Origin: Puccinellia tenuiflora
Taxonomy: Eukaryota > Streptophyta > Magnoliopsida > Poales > Poaceae
DNA length: 64,000 bases
Assembly (NCBI GenBank): GCA_012064385.1
Contig: QRDG01000398.1
Coordinates: 2,073,934-2,137,933, forward strand
Reading direction: 5' to 3'
Positions 10,146 to 21,541 of the stretch are shown here, piece after piece; the stretch's first letter is position 1; the number at the start of each line of letters is the position of its first letter. Both the position numbers and the translations under genes were made by a program. A model generated the notes under the pieces. That model had not been told where the DNA came from and made no database searches. It worked only from the letters and a program-made list of their open reading frames with translations.

Positions 10146-10445
10146 AGTTAACTAGAGAATGGAGTAGTAGTTGTCCATATGTAACATATAGAGTATTGTA
10201 GCGAGTATGGCATGGTTGTACGGTAGCAATAAGTGAGACCTTCTCACTTTAGAGTGTGTTACAATTCTGTACTCATGTTTGTAATCCTACATGTATAATA
10301 CATGGTATATGTTTGAAATGTTTTGGTTTCTTGGATTTTTCTGGATTTCTTTGTGTGACTAGTACTTGCGCATGGAAACGAACTCAAAGTGCATATGCAT
10401 AATGTAACGATGAGTTCTAACTCAATGTGACAGGACTAGGGGGAA

Positions 10446-12188
10446 ATGGCGAGCGTCGGTGAGGAAAGTGAGTTGCAGCGGCAAGAAAGAGAAGCAAGAG
10501 AGAAGCCTGCAGCCGAGACAGGAGGAATACCTGAACCACCAAGGCCAATCACGGAACAAAGCTTTATGCAGTATATGCAGTTGGTGGAAGAAGGAAGACG
10601 TCGTGATCAAGAAGTGCAAAACAAATTTCTACATGATCTTCTGGAGATGAAAGCTGGAAGGGCAAGGAATGGAGAACCCAAAGGTGTAACCTTATCGGAT
10701 TTCCAGAATACTAGGCCTGAACCCTTTGCAAAAGCAGTAGATCCCATGGATGCTGAAGACTGGATTGCTGACGCTGAGAGGAAACTCAATACAGTGGGAT
10801 GTTCTAATGAGGAGAAGGTTAGGTATGCAACCTATTTGCTTACCGGACCATCAGCATCATGGTGGGAAGCAATTGTTGCCACACAGCCTGCAGGATATAT
10901 AATGAATTGGGAGGAGTTCAAAACGAGATTCCGGGAAGCTCACGTTCCTGAAAGTATTATGGAACTCAAGAAGAGAGAATTTGAGAATCTGAGACAAAAT
11001 GAATCACCAGTTGGGAGATATGTCAGTATGTTTAATACCTTATCTAGGTATGCGTTGGAGGAAGTTGATACGGAGGAGAAAAGAAAGAAGAGATTCATGA
11101 AGGGTTTGAATCCATTCATGAAAATGCAACTCAGGTTGACTAAACCCAAGGAATTCCAGGAGTTAGTGGATGCAGCCATAACTCTTGAGGATGATTATAA
11201 AATGCTTCAGGAGGAAAGGAGGAAGAAAGCCAGGATTGAACCCAGGAAATTTCAAGTGCAGAAGTCACCACCCAATCTGCGTTTCAAGCCTAGACCTAAA
11301 ATGGATATAAGGAAACCTATGGCACGAAATCCTAATCCTCTGAATCAAGTTATCTGCCATAAATGTGGTCTAAGGGGACACCTGCAAAAGGATTGCCCGC
11401 AACCAAAGGTAATATGTTATGGATGTGGTCAACCAGGACATATGAAACCAAACTGTCCTAACCCGCAAAACCAGCAGTGGAGTCGTGGAAATGGAGGCGG
11501 CATTAACAGAAGTGGTGGAGGAGTCAAACCTATCGGCGGGGGTTCCGGACAAAATCCAGCGGACAAAGCCAAAGGGAGGCCCTATGGAAAGTTGAACTGC
11601 ACCAGCTTGGAGGAAGTCAATAATAACGACAACGTGGTGATCGGTACGCTCAAAATCTTATCTCATCCTAGCAAAGTTTTGTTTGATACTGGAGCTACTA
11701 CATCTTTTATTTCGCAACAATTTGTGGAAGCATATGGGATTAGGTGTCAACTGTTAGCAGTTCCAATTCCGGTTATGTCAGCTGGTGGAAAGATTTTAGC
11801 TTCACAAGTCAAAAAGGATCAAGTAATTATGATCTGTGATCGCGTTTATAACGCTGACTTGTTAGTAATACCCATGAAAGATATAGCAGTCATCTTAGGG
11901 ATGGACTGGTTGTCTTACCATGGAGCCCAAATAGATTGTGCGGATAAGACGGTATCATTAAGAGGACCTGGAGGGATTAGAATGATATACCAAGGAGATA
12001 AACATAGCCAGTTAAAGGAAGATTTGCAGTTAAACTCTATGAGTAAGGAAAAATTGGAAGAGATTCCGGTAGTAAGGGAGTTTCCGGATGTGTTTCCAGA
12101 GGAATTACCTGGGATGCCACCTGACCGAGAGATTGATTTTACTATAGATCTAATTCCTGGCACAGCACCTATTGCTCAACCACCTTAG
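10446..12188 (+). CDS. Gag-protease (first segment of broken gag-pol), Ty3/gypsy chromovirus
   Basis: 580 aa. The order is an N-terminal charged region, a retrotransposon gag capsid domain (DWIADAERKL...GPSASWWEA, about residues 100-260), and two CCHC zinc knuckles, CHKCGLRGHLQKDC (about 304) and CYGCGQPGHMKPNC (about 324). An aspartic protease follows, with the active-site motif LFDTGATTSF (Asp about 414) and the downstream ILGMDWL. The frame then enters the RT N-terminal linker (EFPDVFPEELPGMPP) and stops at TAG 12186-12188. Translation in the same frame resumes immediately as RT, so the stop is a nonsense change, not a natural end. In this class gag, protease, RT, RNase H and integrase form one polyprotein. 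Starts at the first ATG after a 300-bp non-coding gap following the extra ORF. Confidence 0.88.
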   Translation: MASVGEESELQRQEREAREKPAAETGGIPEPPRPITEQSFMQYMQLVEEGRRRDQEVQNKFLHDLLEMKAGRARNGEPKGVTLSDFQNTRPEPFAKAVDPMDAEDWIADAERKLNTVGCSNEEKVRYATYLLTGPSASWWEAIVATQPAGYIMNWEEFKTRFREAHVPESIMELKKREFENLRQNESPVGRYVSMFNTLSRYALEEVDTEEKRKKRFMKGLNPFMKMQLRLTKPKEFQELVDAAITLEDDYKMLQEERRKKARIEPRKFQVQKSPPNLRFKPRPKMDIRKPMARNPNPLNQVICHKCGLRGHLQKDCPQPKVICYGCGQPGHMKPNCPNPQNQQWSRGNGGGINRSGGGVKPIGGGSGQNPADKAKGRPYGKLNCTSLEEVNNNDNVVIGTLKILSHPSKVLFDTGATTSFISQQFVEAYGIRCQLLAVPIPVMSAGGKILASQVKKDQVIMICDRVYNADLLVIPMKDIAVILGMDWLSYHGAQIDCADKTVSLRGPGGIRMIYQGDKHSQLKEDLQLNSMSKEKLEEIPVVREFPDVFPEELPGMPPDREIDFTIDLIPGTAPIAQPP

Positions 12189-12191
12189 AAA

Positions 12192-13289
12192 ATGGGACCC
12201 AAGGAATTGGTACAGTTAAAGGAGCAATTAGATGAGTTGGAAGCTAAAGGATTTATAAGAGAAAGTGTATCACCTTGGGGAGCACCAGTTATATTTGTGG
12301 ATAAAAGGGATGGAGGACGGAGAATGTGTGGAGATTTCCGTAACCTAAACAACGTGACAATTAAGAATAAATACCCTCTACCAAGGATACAAGATTTGTT
12401 TGATCAAGTTAGAGGAGCCGGAGTATTTTCCAAAATTGATTTAAGATCCGGATATCACCAGATAAAGATTAAAGCTAAGGATATTCCAAAAACCGGATTT
12501 GTATCACGATACGGACATCATGAGTACTTAGTGGTACCATTTGGATTGACCAATGCACCCGCTATATTCATGAACTTGATGAACAAGATTTTCATGCCCT
12601 ATTTGGATACGTTTGTGATAGTATTCATAGATGATATATTGATTTATTCCCGAACTAAGGAAGAGCATGCAAGGCATTTGAGGATAGTGCTGCAAACCTT
12701 GAGAGAACATCAGTTATATGCCAAATTTAGCAAGTGTGAATTTTGGCTAGACCAAGTGGAATTTCTTGGACATGTGATTAGCAAAGAAGGAATTGCTGTG
12801 AATCCAGAGAAAGTGAAAGCTGTATTAGAATGGAAAGTACCCAAGAATCCTGAGGAAATAAGAGCATTTTTAGGAATGGCCGGATACTATAGGAGATTCA
12901 TTGAAGGATTTTCAAAGATAGCTGGACCCATGACCAAGTTGCTCAGAAATAATGTTCTGTTTGAATGGACAGAGAAGTGTGAGCAAAGCTTTCAGGAGCT
13001 TAAAAAGAAGCTAACAACAGCACCTGTTTTGTCGGTACCTGAGACCGGAAAGGATTATACGGTGTATTGTGATGCATCCAAAAATGGACTAGGATGTGTA
13101 TTAATGCAGGATCACAAGGTCATTGCATATGGATCCAGGCAATTGAAACCCCATGAACTCAACTACCCAACCCATGATTTGGAATTAGCCGCAGTAGTTT
13201 ACGCTTTGAAACAGTGGAGACATTTTCTTTATGGAGCAAAGTGTGAGCTATACACGGATCATAAGAGTTTGAAATACTTCTTTACTTAG
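12192..13289 (+). pseudogene. Reverse transcriptase-RNase H segment of broken gag-pol
   Basis: 365 aa in the same frame as Gag-protease. The RT shows GFIRESVSPWGAPV, the first metal-binding Asp in FSKIDLRSGYHQI, and VFIDDILIYS with the catalytic Asp pair at about residues 147-148. Phe before the DD pair is normal in plant gypsy elements. RNase H begins with VYCDASKNGLG (Asp about 294), then DLELAAVVYALKQWRHFLYG and YTDHKSLKYF. The frame ends at TAG 13287-13289, where the family normally has a Gln codon (CAG), so a C-to-T change is the simplest reading. Sequence continues in frame at 13302. Confidence 0.88.
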
Positions 13290-13301
13290 AAGGAATTAAA
13301 T

Positions 13302-14231
13302 ATGAGGCAAAGAAGATGGTTGGAATTGATTAAGGATTACGATTTAACGATCAACTATACACCCGGAAAGGCCAATGTGGTAGCCGATGCCTTAAGTAGG
13401 AAGGTAACATGTAATCCTTTAAAAGAACTAGAGATACCCAAAGAGTTAAGAAGGGAGATAGAGAGATTTCACATAGAGATGCTGGACGGATCTGAATCAA
13501 ATAGTATTATGGCAATGGATATCGTTGGAGAGATAGACATGGATTTGAAAATAAAGATTATATCTCAGCAAAAGGATGATGAATTTATAGCAGAAGAAAT
13601 TAGGAGAATTGAGGAAGGGAGAAGATCTGAGTTTACTTTAAAAGTAGAAAGTGGATCTTTGTGGTTTCATGACAGAATTTGTGTTCCAGATATCAAGGAA
13701 ATTAAGAATATCATACTTAAGGAAGCACAAGAAACACCTTACTCTATACATCCTGGGAGTACCAAGATGTATATGGATTTGAAAAAGATATTTTGGTGGA
13801 ACAATATGAAAAGAGAAATCGCAAGATACGTGGCAGAATGTCATACCTGCAGACAAGTGAAGGCTGAACACCAGAGACCAGCCAGATTATTACAACCTTT
13901 GCCTATTCCCAAATGGAAATGGGAAAATATTACTATGGATTTTATCACAGGATTACCTAAAACAAGGAAAAATAAGGATGCAATTTGGGTGATTTTGGAC
14001 CGATTAACCAAAAGTGCTCATTTTCTTGCTATCAATCAGAAGGATACAGCAGCAACTTTGATTGAAATTTATGTGAAAGAGATCGTTAGTAAGCACGGAG
14101 TACCTCTAACCATAGTATCAGATAGAGGATCTATCTTTACTTCAGCTTTCTGGAAGCACTTGCATAAGAGATTAGGTTCAGATCTGAGCTATAGTACCGC
14201 ATATCATCCTCAAAACTGGAGGACAGACTGA
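13302..14231 (+). pseudogene. RNase H end and integrase segment of broken gag-pol
   Basis: 309 aa, still in the gag frame. It starts with the end of RNase H (GKANVVADALSRK). The integrase zinc-binding domain follows (H in HPGSTKMY, then CHTCRQVK), then the catalytic core with MDFITGLP (Asp about 213) and IVSDRGS (Asp about 274). A net +1 insertion near 14211-14216, in an A run before the expected QTxGQTER motif, shifts the frame and gives a stop at 14229-14231. The catalytic Glu of the core therefore lies in the next frame. Confidence 0.87.
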
Positions 14232-14247
14232 ACGGACAAACCAAATA

Positions 14248-14472
14248 TTGGAAGATATGCTGAGAGCATGTGTTTTAGATTTTGGGGGATCATGGGATGA
14301 ACACTTGGCATTAGCAGAATTCTCTTACAACAATAGCTATCAAAGTAGTATACAAATGGCACCATTTGAGGCTCTATATGGAAGAAAATGTAGGTCACCT
14401 ATATGTTGGTTTGAAGTAGGGGAAAGTAAGGAATTTGCACCTGAGTATATCAAAGAACAGCAAGCACCGTGA
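14248..14472 (+). pseudogene. Integrase C-terminal part of broken gag-pol (frame +1)
   Basis: 74 aa continuing the integrase after the frameshift. It contains LEDMLRACVLDFGGSWDEHL and YNNSYQSSIQMAPFEALYGR, the conserved post-core block of gypsy integrases. It ends with a second frame change near 14460-14475, where family members continue toward the SYAD(x)R block. Confidence 0.82.
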
Positions 14473-14998
14473 TCGCTTGAAAATAGCTCAGAGTAGACAA
14501 AAGAGCTATGCAGATCTTACCCAAAGACAATGGGAGCCCCAATTACAAGATATGGTATATTTAAGAGTTAGTCCGACAAAAGGAGTGAAAAGGTTTGGAG
14601 TAAAAGGAAAATTGAGTCCGAGATATATTGGACCTTTTCGAGTAATAAGTCAGAAGGGGACTGTAGCTTTTGAGTTAGAGTTACCGAAGATTTTATCGCA
14701 AGTGCACAATGTATTTCATGTGTCTCAACTCAGAAAGTGTTTGAAACCACCCGAAGAACCAATTGACTATACGAAGTTAAATTTGCAACCAGACCTATCC
14801 TATGAGGAGCAACCGGAAAAGATTTTAGCAGAAAACTGGAAAAGATTACGGAATAGAGCTATCAAATATTGTCTGGTGCAATGGAAGAATCATCCTGAAA
14901 GAGAAGCAACGTGGGAAAAAGAAGATGATCTACGACGAGACTACCCACATTTGTTCAGGTACCTCAGAAAAGAAACTTCGGGACGAAGTTTAGTTTAG
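14435..14998 (+). pseudogene. Integrase C-terminus and chromodomain of broken gag-pol (frame +2)
   Basis: The meaningful part starts at about 14475 with RDRLKIAQSRQKSYADLTQR, followed by GPFRVISQKGTVAFELELP and NVFHVSQLRKC, the GPY/F-type C-terminal region. A chromodomain-like stretch follows (RAIKYCLVQWKNHP, EATWEKEDDL, about residues 140-175). Chromodomains at this place define chromoviruses and are thought to guide integration to heterochromatin. The stop at 14996-14998 overlaps the polypurine tract. In total gag-pol carries two stop codons and two frameshifts. Confidence 0.83.
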
Positions 14999-15008
14999 GG
15001 GGAGAGGA
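14998..15008 (+). promoter_or_regulatory. Polypurine tract of the gypsy element
   Basis: GGGGGAGAGGA lies immediately before the 3' LTR start TGTAATACCCC at 15009. This fixes the true LTR start and shows that the 5' LTR at 6410 does not begin with the normal U3 sequence. Confidence 0.85.
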
Positions 15009-18000
15009 TGTAATACCCCGCAGTTATAGGTTCCGAAAGGGTAGAAATAGGAGGTGTGCATCTTTGCATTCATGCATGTTTGGAAAAGTCCGAATAATTT
15101 TCGCGCTTTTATGCAAAAAGGACTAAGAAGTCGAACTCTGACAAACGTCAATGATTTGGAAACATATCACTGACAAGTAGTCGAGACAAATTGATCTAAC
15201 ATTAGTCGTCTATTTCGAAACCCTAGTTTTCAAAAGAGAAGTGGGATATCACCCATATTAAAAATTTACAAAGGCAAATTCAATTTAAAATACAAATGTC
15301 ATCAACTCTTGTATGTCTCATTCCTATCTTAAACTTTTGATTCAATTCTTGAATTCAAATTCATATTAAACGAATACATTTTATTCTATCAATCAAAGAA
15401 TCCATATCTCATCTTATTCTATGCAATTCAAAAGTTAAACCTTCACAAAACTTTAAGCATCATCATCTCATTCCAAAAACAATGTCATACAAATTAAATC
15501 CTATTTAACATCCATCATATATTACAAGTGGAATGGTTCCACAATTTTGTTACAACAAAATCATAATTTACAACATCAGTTTATATCTAAAGCTATTACA
15601 GAAATTTAACAAAAAATCCTTTGGACTAAATCCTTTAGTAATCTTCTGAAACTTCAAACCTGCAAAATCAATCACAACTCACAAAGAAAAAGGAATTGGG
15701 TTAATGTTAGAAATGTAGCCAAGTACATTAGTACTGGCTGTTGCTTTGAACATTTGGCAGATTGCCAAACTCCATGAATTGGAGCTGACTATGAATTCAA
15801 AGACAAAACCAAACCAAATATTCAACCAGAAGCAACATGATCATGCTCAGCATGCATGTAAGCATGCAAAAGGGGCAAAGGCAAAACCAGCATTTAACTT
15901 AAGCAACCCTGAGGGACTAGCTGGTTAAAACATGACCATCTCCAATTTTTACAAAGGCAACAATGGGACAGAACAATTCATCTCTGCCAAATGTATTCCT
16001 AAACCAACCTTATTGTTTTGTGGTATCACATTTATCATTAATTGATAAATGGACCCAAAATTCCTTAAAGCCCACAGTTAAAGCCAGTAACAACCCAGTT
16101 ACAATTCTAGCCCACCAGTAAAGCCATCCAAACCCATCAATATTACTTCAGTGCTAAGGAGCAAGTCGGCACAACCAGGATAAGAACAAGTGAGGTGGAG
16201 GGATACGTCCCTGCACAGAAATTTTAGCTCAAGTTCATCTATAGATGGATTTGAAACATCTCAGAAACAGAATGAACCTCAGCAGCCGGCCAGAGCAAGG
16301 ATAGAATCAAAGAGGTGGAAGAGTTAGCCATAAAGAAGTAAAAAAATGTCCAGGCACAGAAATTCATTCTCCAGGGGATGAGAACCCTTTAAAATATTAA
16401 TAGAGTGGCAGCTCGAGGTAGAAGAAGGGCCACTGTAAGCAGCTTACACAACACATGCAAGTTATCCTGGTGTCAACACCAAATTCACCCAAAAACCCTA
16501 TAAATAGGGCAGCCAGCCGAATCCACAAGGCACCACACAACCAAGCACATCACACACATCTCTGAATATGATCACCATCAAGAACAATAGCCATAGCATC
16601 TCTTGCAGCTAGAATTATACACTTTAGGAAAATTGAAGCAGCGAGGAGGAGCAGGCTAGCCACAAGACGCAGGTTGTCAGTTAGCCAGAAGACCAAGCTA
16701 CTCATCAACAGCAGGTTGATCCTTTGAGTGCTGTAGGCAGAGAGGGAGAGAATCAGCTAGCTCTGATAATGACAGAGCCAAGCTAAGCATGATTTCATGC
16801 ATGGAAGGGAAGAGAGGAGTGTAAAGCATCTGTTCTTATCAGAACCATGTTTGACATGGATTATGTTAAGGAAAGATGAGAGGGAAGTGCAGCATCTTTT
16901 CTCTATAAATCACACACAAGCCAGTGAACCAGGGAACTGGAGTAACTGAGCTTAGCACCTCTGTACACTAGAAGAAGCACAGGAAAGCATTAAAAGGAGA
17001 TTTCCAAAAGCTAATTTTCTAGCCAGCTTATGTGTAACTCCAGAGGAGGCATCACATCGTGCACAGCTAAATTTATAGCTATAAACTAATTCCACATTGT
17101 TTCACAGCTCAGAGCACCAGCCACAGCTTAAAATTAGGCCAAATCCCAATTCTTTCCTCTCCAATCATTTTTTGCCTGAGCAAATCATCTAAATTAATTC
17201 GATTCTTCACCTCCCACACATCAGATAATTATCTAAGCATCATGGAATCACATATTTTTAACCAACAGAGCAGAGCAGTGCATCAGATAGAATTTTTGCT
17301 AAGTACCAGTGAGGAGAGCTTGCGCAGCATAGCAGCTGAGCTAGGCTAGAGAAGGATCTAGGAGAAGAGGAGAGCAGAGAGAAGTGAGAAGAGGAAGATC
17401 TTACCGTGCGCCCATAGCCGTAACGGCATGACGACGGGGCAGTGCCCGTGTGGTCATGACGGAGGACCAAGGGAGAAGCAGCACCACAGCAACACCAGCA
17501 CCAGCACCACGGCGGCACAGAGGGCGAAGCTCTGCGCCAAGCCATGGCGAAGCAGCTCGGAGAAGGAGGAGCGGCGAAGCGGCGCCGTCACCGAAACCCT
17601 AATCCTAGGTTCGGGTTGCGCACGAACACACCAAGCGGAGAAAAGTAGATCGAAGAGGAGGCGAAGATAGAGCGTCGAGAGGGCTCTCGATTGCGCCCTA
17701 GCGCGGCGGCAGAGATGGCCGGAGCACGCCGGAATCGGCCGGCGACGGCGAAGGCGATAAGGGGATCGCGTCGACCACGGGAGCGAGAGAGAGAAGAGAA
17801 AGGGAGGAGAGAGTGGTTCGGTCGGACCGAACCGATGCGGGTTGACTTGGTTCAACCAAGTACCCGAGGACCCAGTTGTAAATACTAAGAAATTACTGAA
17901 TTCAAATCCAATTCAAATTATAGTTCAAATTTTAAATCCAAAATAAGAATCCTAAAAATCAAATAAAAATATGTTATTAACTCCAAATTTTGCAAGGATT

Positions 18001-19826
18001 TCAAAAATGATTTTTATTGGATTTATTGAAAAATATTTCTTGAGTGAAAAATTCAAAGATCCTTAAGTGGAAATGATTTGAATTATTTTCCAAAATATTC
18101 AAAGATCCTTAAGTGGAAATGATCTGAATTATTTTCCAAAATATTCAAAGATCCTTAAGTGGACATGATTTGAATTGTTTTCAAGATATTCAAGGATACT
18201 TCAGTAGAAATGAGTTGAATCATTTTTCCAAAAATAAGATAAACTCCCATTCTATAAATGACTGTCCCGTTACTCATCCTAGGTAAAACACACAAAAAGG
18301 AAATCATCTTAAAACACGAAGGGGGGAATTTTTCCAAAACTCACAAATAATCATCTCATCTATGCATAATAGCATGATTTGGATTTTTAAACATTGTCTT
18401 ATAAAGACAATGATATTGATTTTCAGAACACGAGGGTCACGAATTGCCGGAAGCTTTAGACTGCACTACTTGTCAGTCTCAAGGCAAGTTCATTCTTGCA
18501 TACCTTTTGATGTATTTTTATCAAAGTACTTGCAAAGTTACTTATACTTTCCTTTCACTTGCATAAAAAAGAAAATGTATTTTCGAATGATGTGGTATAT
18601 ACTATTGGTTGGCGGTGGAACGATGGTAAGATGAATAGGTACGGTGTTCCATCGTATGGGAAGGTATATATCCTTAGGGAAATAATAACCCCTGCTCCAG
18701 TGATCCTTTCGCCGTAGTAAAAGCATCAACCAACGGACTTTGTATGGGCGGGGTCAGTCAGAGGCTTCTTTCCTCATAAGCACATCTACGGCAGGCCAGT
18801 ACCAGGTTTAATCGTCGCGTTCGACTGCCAGCGTGGAAGCGCATATACTTCCCATCCGACGGGGTGTTTGGTATGGAAGCTAGGAGTGGGTGATGGGTAT
18901 GAGGTGATCGTGTTTCACCTATAGCATCACAAAGGGGCGGATGTGCTTTATGAGGGAAAGAGCTCCACATGGCTGGATGTCCTGAGCCTTGGCTAGAACA
19001 CTCATGGAGTGTAAAGAGAGCAGATATAGGGCCAGGCAACTGTTGGGTAAAGTGATGCAACTCTGCAGAGTCAAGCAACAAATTAGTGATATCACAACCG
19101 TGTTCCCGGAATGGAACTACGAGATCGAGGCCGGAATGGAGTCCCACTAGGATTCACAAGACCGGTGGAGGCTGGGACATAGTTTTCAGAATAAAATCTA
19201 TTCTTTGAAGAAATGTTTACAAAATCTTGCATCTATGCCAAAGACCCGAGGTTTTGGCAGTAGCTAGTGCATGAAACACCTTATCTCTATATATTCCGAA
19301 CTTGCTGAGTAACGCTGTTGCTCACCCTTTCTAATTTGACCCCATGCTTAGACTTTGAGGAGGCAATCAAGGAGAGCCATGGAGCTTACCACGAGGACGA
19401 GGTGTACTACGAGGAACCTGATCTGTCCGGAGGAGTGCAAGGCGTCGACTACCTGATTGCTTATGGAGGCGATGAGGAGGAGACCGAGACTTAGTCTCCT
19501 ATCTTAGGAACCGGGGCCGAGCAATTCTAGACTAGTACTACTTAGGTTGTTGAGCCGATGGTTCTTAGTTTACTTCTTTCTATCGTTAATAAGTTGACCT
19601 CAGTCAACCGTACCGTAGTTGAGATTCCTCCCATGTCGGAGGAAGACGTTGAAGCTTTTGTACACTTCTGGCTTGTAATCTTTAGCAGTGTGTAACAAAG
19701 TGGACCCACAATGTTTCTGTTGTACTACTCTGAGGGATGTAATATTTACGGATAAGTCCTTCTGTGGGTGCTGTTATGTCAATGATTTGTACACTACAAT
19801 ATGCAGTGGTGTGCTGGGTCACCGCA
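15009..19826 (+). mobile_element. Full 3' LTR of the gypsy element (4818 bp)
   Basis: Begins TGTAATACCCCGCAG right after the polypurine tract and ends GTGCTGGGTCACCGCA, followed by the TSD ataat at 19827-19831. The part from about 17497 to the end matches the 5' LTR. The first ~2.49 kb (15009-17496) has no counterpart in the 5' LTR and contains the only clear TATA box. Long LTRs are common in the chromodomain (Tekay-type) lineage. No gene is seen in it; open frames here are short and shared with the 5' LTR or of random appearance. Confidence 0.85.
16499..16507 (+). promoter_or_regulatory. TATA box of the gypsy LTR
   Basis: TATAAATAG in the context AACCCTATAAATAGGGCAGCC, followed within 40 bp by a CA-rich leader. 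It fits a plant core promoter in the LTR. It falls inside the portion missing from the 5' LTR, so this copy has no own promoter in the position needed to make genomic RNA. Confidence 0.65.
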
Positions 19827-19831
19827 ATAAT

Positions 19832-21508
19832 GCTCCAGACGAAGCTACTACGGAACTTCGCAGGTCGACAAGGGAACGCACCACTCCAGATTGGTACAAC
19901 CCTGTCATGAATGTCATTTTATTGGACAACGATGAACCTATGAACTATGAGGAAGCAATGATGAGCCCAGAATCCGAAAAATGGCTAGGATCCATGAAAT
20001 CCGAAATGGAATCCATGTATGAAAACAAAGTATGGACTTTGGTGGACTTACCAAACGACCGCAAGGCTGTTGAGAATAAATGGATATTCAAAAGGAAAAC
20101 AGATGCTGATGGTAATGTTACCGTCTACAAAGCACGACTTGTCGCAAAGGGCTTCCGAAAAATTCAAGGGGTTGACTACGATGAGACTTTCTCACTCGTA
20201 GCGATGCTAAAATCTGTTCGGATTATGTTTGCAGTTGATGCATTTCATGATTATGAAATTTGGCAAATGGATGTAAAAACTGCATTCCTTAATGGTCACA
20301 TTAAAGAAGAGTTGTACATGGTACAGCCCAAAGGTTTTCTCGATCCTAAGGATGGTGACAAAGTGTGCAAACTTCAGAGGTCTATTTATGGACTAAAGCA
20401 AGCATCACGGAGTTGGAATCTCCGGTTTGATGAAGTGATCAAAGGGTTTGGATTTGTCCAAACTTATGGAGTGGACTGTATTTACAAGAAAGTGAGTGGG
20501 AGTTTTGTAGCCTTTCTAATACTGTATGTGGATGACATATTGCTGACTAGAAATGGTATAGAATTACTTGAAAGTGTAAAGGCTTATTTGAATAAGTGCT
20601 TTTCAATGAAAGACCTTGGCGAAGCAGCGTATATATTAGGCATTAAAATCTATAGAGATAGATCAAGACGCCTAATAGGTCTTTCCCAGAGTACATACCT
20701 TGACAAAGTTCTGAAGAGGTTCAGAATGGAAGATTCGAATAAGGGGTTCTTACCTATGTTGCAAGGAAAGACTTTGAGTAAGACTCAATGTCAAGTCACG
20801 GTAGAAGATAGAGAGAAGATGAACAAAGTTCTGTATGCCTCGGCCATAGGCTCTATCATGTATGCCATGCTATGTACTAGACCGGATGTGTGCCATGATG
20901 TTAGTCTGGCCAGCAGGTACCAGAGTGATCCAGGAGTGGAACACTGGATAGTAGTTAAGAATATCCTTAAGTACCTGAAAAGGACTAAGGAAATGTTTCT
21001 CACTTATGGAGGTGACCAAGAGCTCGTCGTAAAGGGTTTTGTCGATGCTAGTTGGGATACTGATCCGGATGACTCAAAGTCTCAATCCGGATACGTGTTT
21101 ATTCTGAATGGTGGGGTTGTGAGCTGGCGGAGTTCCAAGCAGACCATGGTGGCAAAATCTTCAACTGAAGCGGAATATGTGGCAGCCTCGGCGGCAGCAA
21201 GTGAAGCAGTTTGGATGAAAGAGTTCCTCTCCGAGCTGGATGTGGTTTCAAGTGCGTCAAGGCCTTTAGCCCCATACTGTGATATTACAGGTGACATTGC
21301 CCTTGCCAAAGAACCAACTTCACACAAGAACACAAAGCATATCAAGCGCCGCTTTCACAATTTACGTGAGAATGTCCGAGATGGAGACATAGAGATTTGC
21401 AAGGTGCATACGGATCTGAATGTTGCAGACCCGTTGACTAAACCTCTTTCACGAGTAAAACATGATCAATACCAAGAGGCCATGGGTGTTAGATTGCTAC
21501 CAATGTAA
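19832..21508 (+). CDS. Ty1-copia pol fragment D: reverse transcriptase-RNase H
   Basis: About 558 aa without a stop, continuing the copia polyprotein after the gypsy insertion (LRRSTRERTTPDWYNPVMNV onward). The open frame itself extends back to 19688 inside the gypsy LTR, but those residues are not copia. RT motifs are IWQMDVKTAFLNG (first Asp), RSIYGLKQASRSWN, and YVDD encoded at 20525-20536 with the catalytic Asp pair. RNase H motifs are DASWDTD, KSSTEAEYVAASAAASEAVW (conserved Glu) and a downstream CDITGD block. It ends MGVRLLPM followed by TAA. The sequence is typical of BARE/WIS/Angela elements. The domain could fold, but the rest of the polyprotein is broken up, so the element is dead. 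Confidence 0.88.
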   Translation, partial: APDEATTELRRSTRERTTPDWYNPVMNVILLDNDEPMNYEEAMMSPESEKWLGSMKSEMESMYENKVWTLVDLPNDRKAVENKWIFKRKTDADGNVTVYKARLVAKGFRKIQGVDYDETFSLVAMLKSVRIMFAVDAFHDYEIWQMDVKTAFLNGHIKEELYMVQPKGFLDPKDGDKVCKLQRSIYGLKQASRSWNLRFDEVIKGFGFVQTYGVDCIYKKVSGSFVAFLILYVDDILLTRNGIELLESVKAYLNKCFSMKDLGEAAYILGIKIYRDRSRRLIGLSQSTYLDKVLKRFRMEDSNKGFLPMLQGKTLSKTQCQVTVEDREKMNKVLYASAIGSIMYAMLCTRPDVCHDVSLASRYQSDPGVEHWIVVKNILKYLKRTKEMFLTYGGDQELVVKGFVDASWDTDPDDSKSQSGYVFILNGGVVSWRSSKQTMVAKSSTEAEYVAASAAASEAVWMKEFLSELDVVSSASRPLAPYCDITGDIALAKEPTSHKNTKHIKRRFHNLRENVRDGDIEICKVHTDLNVADPLTKPLSRVKHDQYQEAMGVRLLPM

Positions 21509-21541
21509 ACTAGATTTTTGACTCTAGTGCAAGTGGAAGAC

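Noticed and set aside
17454..17855. Open frame of 133 aa (minus) and its partner at 6204-6779
   Set aside because: Within the LTR, GC-rich, no motif, and the frames diverge where the LTR sequence changes.
19688..19831. N-terminal extension of the copia RT open frame
   Set aside because: These codons are gypsy LTR sequence that happens to be open into the copia part.
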